Shown: positions 32,567-42,092 of the stretch, piece by piece
How positions within the stretch are numbered: position 1 is the first letter of the stretch
Layout: the number at the start of each line of letters is the position of its first letter
NCBI RefSeq assembly: GCF_932526225.1
Contig: NC_064042.1
Location: 14,767,040-14,831,039, forward strand
From: Nematostella vectensis
Taxonomy: Eukaryota; Cnidaria; Anthozoa; Actiniaria; Edwardsiidae
DNA length: 64,000 bases
Direction: 5' to 3'
Notes under the pieces: model-generated
What the model was told of the DNA's origin: nothing
What the model saw: only the letters and a program-made list of their open reading frames with translations
The model's database searches: none
Position numbers and translations under genes: made by a program

Positions 32567-33799
32567 ATGATGGAACGTGATCAACTGGAACAGGAAAAAA
32601 TTAGTGACAGAATTACACTAAACGTGAGTGGAGCTGTGTTTGAAGTTCGTGTGTCTATTCTACAGAGATTCCCTCAAACCCTTCTAGGATGTCGTTACAA
32701 ACGCGTTCAGTACTACGACAGTGCAAGGAATCAGTACTTCTTTGATCGCCACAGACAAGCGTTTGAGGCAATTTTATTCTTTTATCAGAGTGGTGGGCGC
32801 CTAATGTGTCCTGATAATGTTCCAGACACCGTATTCGCCGACGAGATTTTGTTTTTCCAACTACCAACAATGGATGACAGATTTTCTAGCAAGACGAAAA
32901 AATTCGAAAAGTTCATGATGAGCAATCAAACCCCGTCGAGGTTTAATTTCCAATGGCAAAGACGACTGTGGGAGTTCTTGGAAATACCCGAATCCACTAA
33001 AATGGCTCAAGGTTTAGCTTTATTTTCACAGTTTATGGTTTATCTCTCCGTAACTGCTACATGTTTGGAAACTGTGAAATCACTCAGATATTATGACTTT
33101 TCTCCTCAAAACGATGAGACTGGTGGCATGTCATTTCTCAAGTCAAATCCCTTGGTACAGAATTCGTGGTTTTTGTTTGATATTGGCTGTTTTGGCTGGT
33201 TTACATTCGAGTGTGCAGTGCGGTTTTTATCCTTTCCTAGCAAAGCCGAATACTTCGCGAATCTCGCCAACTGCGTAGACTTTCTAACGGTCGTTGTGTT
33301 TTATGTTTTTTTAATAGTCAAAATAACAGTGCCAACTGCTGTTTGGTGTCTTCGGTTTCTGCGTTTTCTCACGACGATTCGAATCTTCAAACTGATACGC
33401 TACTCGAACAAAATGAAAATTTTCTTACTAACACTCGCAAGTGGCGTTCGCGAACTTGGGATGCTAATGATGTTTAGCTGCATCATGTTGCTACTAAGCT
33501 CAACCGCTGTGTTCTATGCCGAGGCAGAATTGAAAAACACGCAATTTTCAAGCATCCCCGATGCTTTTTGGTGGGCGATCATAACAATAACAACTATAGG
33601 TTATGGAGATAAAGTCCCAATCTCGGCAGCGGGAAAATTCATAGGATGTCTCTGCGCGGTTCTGGGCGCGTTGGTTATTGCGTTGCCTCTATTTCGGTTC
33701 GCAGCACATTTTAGAACCAAACTTGAAAGACTTTCAGATAATTCAAATCTAGGCTTTACATCTTCCAAAACAAAGAACAGTTTAATGCGAGGATTTTGA
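32567..33799 (+). CDS. Shaker-type voltage-gated K+ channel subunit, intronless, probable regulatory subunit
   Basis: 410 aa in one exon. The T1 tetramerisation domain (about 16-104: ITLNVSGAVFEVR, YFFDRHRQAFEAILFFYQSG) resembles Shaker rather than Shab/Shaw/Shal. It is followed by S1 (147-168), S2 (200-220, WFTFECAVRF with the charge-transfer Phe and Glu), S3 (about 235-252, CVDFL), S4, S5, a pore with TTIGYGD (342-348) and S6. S4 charges are R263, R266, T269, R272, K275, R278, so the third arginine is Thr. S6 has ALPLF where Shaker has ALPVP, losing the second proline of PXP. The same S6 change marks vertebrate silent subunits Kv5/6/8/9, which work only in heteromers. Many Shaker genes, including regulatory ones, are reported from Nematostella. 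I chose the first of two adjacent ATGs. A role as modifier of other Shaker subunits is inferred. Confidence 0.93.
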   Translation: MMERDQLEQEKISDRITLNVSGAVFEVRVSILQRFPQTLLGCRYKRVQYYDSARNQYFFDRHRQAFEAILFFYQSGGRLMCPDNVPDTVFADEILFFQLPTMDDRFSSKTKKFEKFMMSNQTPSRFNFQWQRRLWEFLEIPESTKMAQGLALFSQFMVYLSVTATCLETVKSLRYYDFSPQNDETGGMSFLKSNPLVQNSWFLFDIGCFGWFTFECAVRFLSFPSKAEYFANLANCVDFLTVVVFYVFLIVKITVPTAVWCLRFLRFLTTIRIFKLIRYSNKMKIFLLTLASGVRELGMLMMFSCIMLLLSSTAVFYAEAELKNTQFSSIPDAFWWAIITITTIGYGDKVPISAAGKFIGCLCAVLGALVIALPLFRFAAHFRTKLERLSDNSNLGFTSSKTKNSLMRGF

Positions 33800-33918
33800 T
33801 TACTTCGACTTAAAGAAAGTGGATAATGTTGTCTCACGCTTGTATTGGATTGAAATATTCATCATAAAGATGGAGTAGATTATTTTTCGTATCCCAGTAT
33901 AGATAAATTAGTAAACCA

Positions 33919-33924
33919 ATAAAA
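33919..33924 (+). terminator. Poly(A) signal AATAAA of the Kv channel gene
   Basis: AATAAA at 33919, 120 bp after the stop codon, in AT-rich DNA. Confidence 0.6.
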
Positions 33925-35656
33925 GTAAAATACACACAGACATGGCGCCCTATTTTAACACATACCCTAACTATGTAAGTTGGTATTTTAAATTTTGTGA
34001 ATCATTACCAAAAGTCTTTATGTCGGCGCTTTTAAAGGACGTCTACTTATTGAAAAGAAGATAAATTGCTATTTTATGCACGAAAAATGTGCCTAATTGC
34101 TGGAATGCGGTTGATAACAGAACAATAGCATCTGATTCAAAATTTTAATGGCTACTTTTCGGCTTAATTTCTTTCAATTTGGGGGCTAGTGTTTTTTGTT
34201 TCACCATTTCCGCGTTCGGCCATCTAGAGCGGCTAATCTCCGCAATAATAATACCGACACCCACAACAAGGCGCTGTCTTTCTGGGCCCCTGGTTTTTTT
34301 ATATCATACCCATTGCGTTCTTCAGAATTAATGTTATCTTTGTTAGGGAAGAGAATCGACAAATTTATTTGGTTTTATTTTTCTGTTCAAAGACAGCGTC
34401 AATAAGAAATTTTTCTCATTAGACATTACCAAGTTAAAATTTACAGAGAAAGTTTGGCTGGTTTAAGTCTCGTATTTATTGTAATATTGACTAAAACTTT
34501 TATTTAAGGCTAGTTTTCAAGATCTTAGCAATCGTCTACGATTAAATGGTCTGCGATCGTATGGAAACCACATTGCGGACACAATACGATCGGTCACTAT
34601 AGTTTTATTTTTTTTATGCGGAGGGCTCTGTTATTCCTTTCATTTGCTACATGGGAAGGCCATTTGATAGTTGCGAACCATTATTTAGTGTGCATGAATG
34701 CAATCTTGTGTGTGAGGAAAAAGGTTTTTTTGATGCATTAATGTTCCTTTCCTGTACCTCCTTGTGTTTACTTAGCGAGGCTTAAGAGTATGACTTTAGC
34801 ATGGAATTTCCAGGCTGAACGTTCTGAAAATTCTTTATAGTTCAAAGAAATAGTTTAACATAAATAAATTATTTAAGGTGGTAAAAAAATTTGTTTTTCT
34901 GCTTTTCGAATTATCTGAGGGGAAAGAAAGATCATTAAATTTGATATAGAATTTAAATTGGTTTATCCCCAAGTTATAGAAATTTAAAAATATATACGTA
35001 CCAATGACCCTAAAACGTAGACGAAACAAAATAAAACAGCACTCAGCCATAGACATTATGTCGGAAATAGCTACTTCAAATAAATATTGTAAATACTTTT
35101 AAGTTTGCCACAGAAATTAGTTGACATAAAAATATGTATGAAGGTTATGATGAGAAATTCATTGATTGGCAAAGAAATTATGGCTGTAATTGCTCAATTA
35201 TCGCGAAAAAACAGATCCCAAAAGAAATACTCAAAACCTTATTTTTGAGTGTTTTATTTTATATCGCTTTATAACTCACATCAATGTTAATCTTTGCTCT
35301 ACTTTCTCTTTCCACTGTGAAGTTTATTTATATGATATAACACATATCAATGTTAAGACTTGATTTTCAATTATTCATGAAATGGCGACGTGTTTAAGCA
35401 AGTAACTTAGCAAATTGATTTAATTTTTTAAGGTATTTAGATATATTTTTATTCGTTATCTTTTCACTTATTTCCATTCTTCGCGGGATGCACTTTTGCA
35501 AATGTTGTAAGTTACGATATTATTAACTAAGCCTAACAACCAAAATAGACGATAAGGCAGACAGGCAAACACGAAATAGAGATAACTGTTATTGCTTCCC
35601 TTTAGATTACCAGAATAAAATGAGTTCGGAAGGAAGAGTCCTTTAAAACAAAAATC
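33925..35656. other. Intergenic region, nothing recognised
   Basis: AT-rich DNA with homopolymer runs. No exon, RNA gene or strong repeat seen. Confidence 0.5.
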
Positions 35657-37692
35657 TGCATTGTTATGAGACATGACTTAGTGTAGGGATTTAAGTGTGA
35701 CAAATGACTGAATGAGAAAACCTTGATATTGTCAAAAAGTTATAGATATTTATCTACCAAAAAAATAACAAGAGAGCATGATTATTTATACTTACTTGGC
35801 TAACTCTAACCTATGAAATAAAATTGACGATTTTTTTTTTTCAGACAAAAAACGCCTAAGAGGCTGATCAGTGAGGCAATATTAGCGTAAATTAACGACT
35901 TTTGGCCCTCTTTACGCGCCAAGTGATATTAGCGAGATAATAAGTCACAATAAATTTTAAGTTGGGAAGGAAATGCTTTGACAGCGGAGACTGTTGTCGT
36001 CTCAACTCTCTGGTTGACGTAATTATTCACTGGTCTTTGCGAGAAGAGCACAATACTACCGGAAAAAGGTAACTTAGTATATTCTAAGACCAACCATCTA
36101 AGAACGCTTTGGCATTTTTTTTTTTTTTTTGAAACTTGATATTATGATAAGGGAGACCAACAATTGATTCAGATTTGTAATTTTTATTGTGTAGTTGCGT
36201 CTACAAGAGCAGAAATACCATAATTCACCCAGCTGGGAGGATCATCACATATTGATGTTGTAATATCTGACGTACGTTGATTAAAGATCGTTAAACTAAA
36301 AAAAATATTGCGGCAAAGGATAATTGTGTTCCTTTGGTTTAAAAGTTTTTATCTTAAATTGCTCTCTTTTAAGTAAAACATAATAATAATTAAAAACATA
36401 TCGGAAATTGAAAACTGAATACTAGACAAAATAAAAAAGTGACATTGAGTTTGGCCCAATGCATACATCAACTCTAGAATCCATGCGATCACCGCTGTGT
36501 CAAGTGTTTCATTTACCAAAGAACTAAAATCGCTCGGCAATTAGCGACGACTTTTTGGATGTTACCCCAACTCAAACTCCTTCATCCCTTTCAATAAAGG
36601 CAAATTAACGTCACATGATTGTTTAGTTTATCTCAGTTTTTAGTAAGTCTCAATCTCTCATCAAGAGCCCTTATCTGGCAAGCCCATGGACCACGGCTTG
36701 CTCAACGCCCCGCCAATAGTTAAGGGAGGAGAGCTAGGTTGAAGATGGACACAGTAATCTTTATATTCCCTAAGTCATCCGCTTAAAATATAGAAATGAT
36801 GACATAGTTTCTGCACAATGCGTGGCCACAGAAACTATTACTAATACCATTCGCAAACTAGATACGCAATGACAACAAGGTCCCTTCAAGTTTCTCGAAT
36901 TGACATTCATCAGATTAACAAAACACGTGAAGTTAAAGCGGCAATTGTGGCATCGAGATATTAAAACCAAAGTTGATTGGTTTTGAAATATGGCGAGACA
37001 TGGTGGCTGTACTGAAAGCACAACATAAGACACTTTTTGTCGTCTTCCTCACACGGAGATGCACACAGGATTATCGCAAGTACGAGCCTTTATTCTTTGG
37101 CAATAGGTTAAATCGCCCACTTATTAATCAGTAATTAACAGATGTTTTTACTATTCTTTTTTAAACTGCTTTTTAAAAAATGTAATTTAAATCTTGCTCA
37201 CAGCCGGCTGTTCGAAAACAAATACTATATCAGAATTGGTATTGAAGTTATAACTTATACTGGTTTCACTAAGCTAGCATATCGCCTGATTGCGTGCTGC
37301 TGTGGTTTAGAGGTGATAATTGGTCTATTTTCTTCGAGAGGTTGGGCGACTCCTTGGTGAGTTAGAGTAATTAAGAACTTAACTAAAAAAATCCAGGGAA
37401 GAGTATCATCATATCAAACATATTCCCCACGGATAGTGTCCTTCGTATGTATTGCCTTATATGGGCATAGATGCCCATATTTAGAAGAGCTAAAGTTTTC
37501 GCGCTCCCTGATCTCCAGAAAACACGGTGAAAAATACTCATTCCTGTCAATTTGCGACTCGCGGCAAAAATTATTTACCAAAACTTGCTCGCTTGGTCAA
37601 ATCTTTTCCTTACTAATCCTATAAAGTCCTTAGACCCAGGCCTCCAAGTGATTGACCGAGCGGGTTTGAAGGTCACCCAAATATTGATATGT
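35657..37692 (+). repeat. Left copies of two sequences that recur right of the 20-bp array
   Basis: 35657-35757 (with GTAGGGATTTAAGTGTGACA and CTTGATATTGTCAAAAAGTT) recurs at 40290-40390. 37410-37692 (from CATATCAAACATATTCCCCA to CACCCAAATATTGATATGTT) recurs at 40540-40826 with scattered substitutions. The two segments are 1.65 kb apart on the left and only 150 bp apart on the right. The left spacer (35758-37409) has poly-T runs and no recognised gene. Confidence 0.85.
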
Positions 37693-37847
37693 TCTCTGGA
37701 TCTGTTATTATTTTTCTTTTGCTATGTAGTTTGCTAATATAAGATTCTGCGATATGCGGGAGCATACGGCGGCAGTACCCGCAGGGGGAGGGGAGGGGGC
37801 ACTATTTAAAATAAAATAAGTCTTCGGCTCTTTAAGTTTTATTTTTA

Positions 37848-40284
37848 TTTTTTTCGAGCATTGGCCTTAAACTGCGAGTATTGGATTAATACTGCGAGCA
37901 TTGACCTAATACTGCGAGCATTGGACTTAAACTGCGAGCATTGGCCTAATACTGCGAGCATTGGCCTAATACTGGGGGCATTGGACTTAAACTACGAGCA
38001 TTGACCTAATACTGCGAGTATTGACCTAATACTGCGAGCATTGGCCTAATACTGCGAGTATTGGCCAAATACTGCGAGCATTGGACTTAAACTGCGAGCA
38101 TTGGCCTTAAACTGCGAGCATTGACCTAATACTGCGAGTATTGACCTAATACTGCGAGCATTGGCCTAATACTGCGAGTATTGGCCTAATACTGCGAGCA
38201 TTGACCTAATACTGCGAGCATTGGCCTTAAACTGCGAGCATTGGCCTAATACTGCGAGTATTGGCCTAATACTGCAACCATTGGACTGAAACTGCGAGTA
38301 TTGGCCTAATACTGCGAGTATTGGCCTAATACTGCGAGTATTGGCCTAATACTGCGAGTATTGGCCTAATACTGCGAGTATTGGCCTAATACTGCAAGTA
38401 TTGGCCTAATACTGCGAGCATTGGACTAATACTGCTAGCATTGGACTAATACTGCGAGTATTGGCCTAATACTGCGAGTATTGGCCTTAAACTGCGAGCA
38501 TTGGCCTAATACTGCGAGCATTGACCTAATACTGCGAGTATTGGCCTAATACTGCGAGTATTGGCCTAATACTGCGAGTATTGGCCTAATACTGCGAGCA
38601 TTGGCCTAATACTGCGAGTATTGGCCTAATACTGCGAGCATTGACCTAATACTGCGAGTATTGGCCTAATACTGCGAGCATTGGCCTAATACTGCGAGCA
38701 TTGGACTTAAACTGCGAGCATTGACCTAAAACTGCGAGTATTGGCCTAATACTGCGAGTATTGGCCTAATACTCCGAGTATTGGCCTAATACTGCGAGTA
38801 TTGGCCTAATACTGCGAGCATTGGACTTAAACTGCGAGCATTGGCCTAATACTGCGAGTATTGGCCTAATACTGCGAGCATTGACCTAATACTGCGAGCA
38901 TTGGCCTTAAACTGCGAGCATTGGCCTAATACTGCGAGTATTGGCCTAATACTGCAACCATTGGACTGAAACTGCGAGTATTGGCCTAATACTGCGAGTA
39001 TTGGCCTAATACTGCGAGTATTGGCCTAATACTGCGAGTATTGGCCTAATACTGCGAGTATTGGCCTAATACTGCAAGTATTGGCCTAATACTGCGAGCA
39101 TTGGACTAATACTGCTAGCATTGGACTAATACTGCGAGTATTGGCCTAATACTGCGAGTATTGGCCTAATACTGCAAGTATTGGCCTAATACTGCGAGCA
39201 TTGGACTAATACTGCTAGCATTGGACTAATACTGCGAGTATTGGCCTAATACTGCGAGTATTGGCCTTAAACTGCGAGCATTGGCCTAATACTGCGAGCA
39301 TTGACCTAATACTGCGAGTATTGGCCTAATACTGCGAGTATTGGCCTAATACTGCGAGTATTGGCCTAATACTGCGAGCATTGGCCTAATACTGCGAGTA
39401 TTGGCCTAATACTGCGAGCATTGACCTAATACTGCGAGTATTGGCCTAATACTGCGAGCATTGGCCTAATACTGCGAGTATTGGCCTAATACTGCGAGCA
39501 TTGGACTTAAACTGCGAGCATTGGCCTAATACTGCGAGTATTGGCCTAATACTGCGAGTATTGACCTAATACTGCGAGTATTGGCCTAATACTGCGAGCA
39601 TTGGACTTAAACTGCGAGCATTGGCCTAATACTGCGAGTATTGGCCTAATACTGCGAGTATTGACCTAATACTGCGAGTATTGGCCTAATACTGCGAGCA
39701 TTGGACTTAAACTGCGAGCATTGGCCTAATACTGCGAGCATTGACCTAATACTGCGAGTATTGGCCTTAAACTGCGAGCATTGACCTAATACTGCGAGTA
39801 TTGGCCTAATACTGCGAGCATTGGACTTAAACTGCGAGCATTGGCCTAATACTGCGAGTATTGGCCTAATACTGCGAGCATTGGACTTAAACTGCGAGCA
39901 TTGACCTAATACTGCGAGTATTGGCCTAATACTGCGAGTATTGGCCTTAAACAGCGAGCATTGGCCTAAAACTGCGAGCATTGACCTAATACTGCGAGTA
40001 TTGGCCTAATACTGCGAGCATTGGACTTAAACTGCGAGCATTGGCCTAATACTGCGAGTATTGGCCTAATACTGCGAGCATTGCACTTAAACTGCGAGCA
40101 TTGACCTAATACTGCGAGTATTGGCCTTAAACTCGAGTATTTGCCTGATACTCCGAGCATTGGCCTAACACCGCGAGTATTGGCCTAATACTGCGAGTAT
40201 TGGCCTCATATTGCGAGCATTGGCTTAATACTGCGAGTATTAATATTGCGAGCATTGACCTTATACTGCGAGCATTGGCCTATT
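37848..40284. repeat. Minisatellite array: 20-bp monomer, about 121 copies
   Basis: The monomer is TTGGCCTAATACTGCGAGTA with variants TTGACC, TTGGACTTAA, GAGCA and rare GCAACCATTGGACTGAA. The rare GCAACCA variant at 38275 and 38955 and the GCTAGCATTGGAC variant at 38433 and 39113 are both 680 bp apart, so blocks of 34 monomers were duplicated. The last 150 bp are degenerate and change length. The reading frames on the minus strand are repeat artefacts. Confidence 0.98.
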
Positions 40285-40289
40285 GACCT

Positions 40290-40826
40290 CGTTGTTATAA
40301 GACAGGACTTTGTGTAGGGATTTAAGTGTGACAAATGACTGAATGAGAAAACCTTGATATTGTCAAAAAGTTATAGATATTTATCTATAAATCCTCTTTC
40401 AGCGACGGAAGTTACAGCAACAGCGAGGAAGAATTAGAGAAATTTGTCCAGGAGCAGAAAAGTGAAACAGTGAAAAAAACCTCAAGCGATATAAAGTGTT
40501 TTTATCGTTTCCTTGGAGACATAAACAAGGAAACATAGACATATCAAACATATTCCCCACGGATAGTGTCCTTCGTATGCATTGCCTTATATATATGGGC
40601 ATAGATGCACATATTTAGAAGACCTAAAGTTTTCCCGCTCTCCGATCTCCAGAAAACATGGTGAAAAATACTGATTCCTGTCAATTTGAGACTCGCGGCA
40701 AAAATTATTAAGCAAAACTTGCTCGCTTGGTCAAATCTTTTTCTTACTAATCCTATAAACTCCTTAGACCCAGGCCTCCAAGAGATTGACCGAGCGGGTT
40801 TTAAGGTCACCCAAATATTGATATGT
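40290..40826 (+). repeat. Right copies of the sequences flanking the 20-bp array
   Basis: 40290-40390 and 40540-40826 match 35657-35757 and 37410-37692. The 150 bp between them hold the Crypton-like exon remnant, which is absent from the left side. Confidence 0.85.
40403..40538 (+). pseudogene. Exon remnant resembling a Crypton/KIAA1958-like tyrosine recombinase N-terminus
   Basis: After a good acceptor (CCTCTTTCAG) the frame reads SDGSYSNSEEELEKFVQEQK, then SETVKKTSSDIKCFYRFL and GDINKE, and ends at TAG (40536). The pattern of an acidic start, then L..F...Q.S..TVKKT.SDIK.F..FL, resembles the N-terminal/core-binding segment of Crypton-derived proteins common in cnidarian genomes. Frame shifts downstream prevent any longer reading; a few residues (ISNIFPTD) could continue in another frame into the repeated segment. 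The assignment is from memory of the family pattern and could be wrong. Confidence 0.42.
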
Positions 40827-41828
40827 TGAGTTTGACCGCGTACTCGCAAAGATTTTTTTAAAGAAATTAAACGGGGACGAATACGAGCCTGGCACATTCA
40901 CCAGATTTCAGCGTAGCATTTAAAGGTTCCTGTCAGAGTCAAACTCCTCTTTCAACGACGAGGGTAAACTTTGCATAAGAACCCAACTTTGAAAAACAAG
41001 CTACTCTGACTTTACACGTGTTTACGCTCACGCGAAAACACTAGAATCACTTTCTCACCAGGAAATTATTTGAAAAAGTTATTGACATTTTGCTATTTTC
41101 AAACACTTCAACAAACCCTTTTTAAGATGTCTTTTTGAAACAATTGAGATTGCCTAAGCTTAAAAGAAATAAAGAAAAAGTGAGAACAGTTTCGTGTTGT
41201 CATGTGGATTTCTCATTTGAATGAGCACTCATAGCACTTTTACCAAAAGTTGCGTGCGCAAGAGGAAGTTTTTCCCATTTCCTTTTTGAGTTTTTATTCG
41301 TTTTTTGTCTAAGAAAATGCCATATAATAAATAACTTATTCACCTCTTCCGCTCCGTCATTACCGGGAAATCTCAGACCTCGGTCTCGCGTTCGCTCGGT
41401 CCGTACGTCAAGACCTCACACTCGGTTTATAAGTAGTATTTAATGTGATGACCTTACATTGAGAACATGTATAACATATAGAAATAGGAAAAGCACGTTG
41501 GCTCACGGACGTCATTGCGTTGTTTAGTTTGACCAATCTACTTCCTGTGTTGCGTGACTAATCTGCTATCTGGGTTGAGTGACAAATCTACTGTCTGTCT
41601 TGCAAGTCTTTAGACAGCTGTCTTTGAAAGAGCCTAGTGTATCATGGTGCCGGCGATGATAACATGTGCCATGATAGCGTAGTCCACGCCTTTGCGACCT
41701 CAAAAGTAACAGATCTCTTGACCATTTTAGTTTTTGGCTTAACTGTGCTGATCCGCCTTAGCCCCCGTGTGGCGTTTGTCTTAGTGAGAAGCTGCTGTAT
41801 GGGCCTGGGTGTTTGCAGGTGGAAGGCC
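40827..41828. other. Intergenic region, nothing certain
   Basis: A GC-rich patch at about 41370-41425 (CTCGGTCTCGCGTTCGCTCGG) looks like one arm of a dispersed repeat. No exon is supported. Confidence 0.4.
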
Positions 41829-41972
41829 GGTAGCGGATCTAGGGGAGGGTTAAGGGGGTTTAAACCCCCCTTGGGCTGCCAGAAAGCCGTATGTAAGAAC
41901 CAAAAATCACCCCTCCCCTCTTTGCCACTGAGCCAAACCCCCCTTTAGCGAAAGGCTAGATCCGCCCCTGAA
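41829..41972. mobile_element. MITE of about 145 bp
   Basis: GTAGCGGATCTAGGGGAGGG near the left end is inverted at the right as GGCTAGATCCGCCCCTG. The interior has GGGGGTTTAAACCCCCC (palindromic) and AAACCCCCCTTTAGC. It is a short non-coding element of a type I recall as frequent in cnidarian genomes. Confidence 0.7.
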
Positions 41973-42092
41973 GGCTTTGTATGTTATGAAAGAGCTTGGT
42001 GTTGTAGATTTCCTTCAAAGTTCTCCTGTTAACTTGCGTTGTGTTGTGTAACCTTATTATGATTGATGAACCTTAGCTCTCACATTCCTGTG

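Noticed and set aside
37848-40284. Minus-strand reading frames with MLAVLGQCSQF units
   Set aside because: They come from the 20-bp repeat (three units make 60 bp). They end at ordinary repeat variants and have no gene signals.
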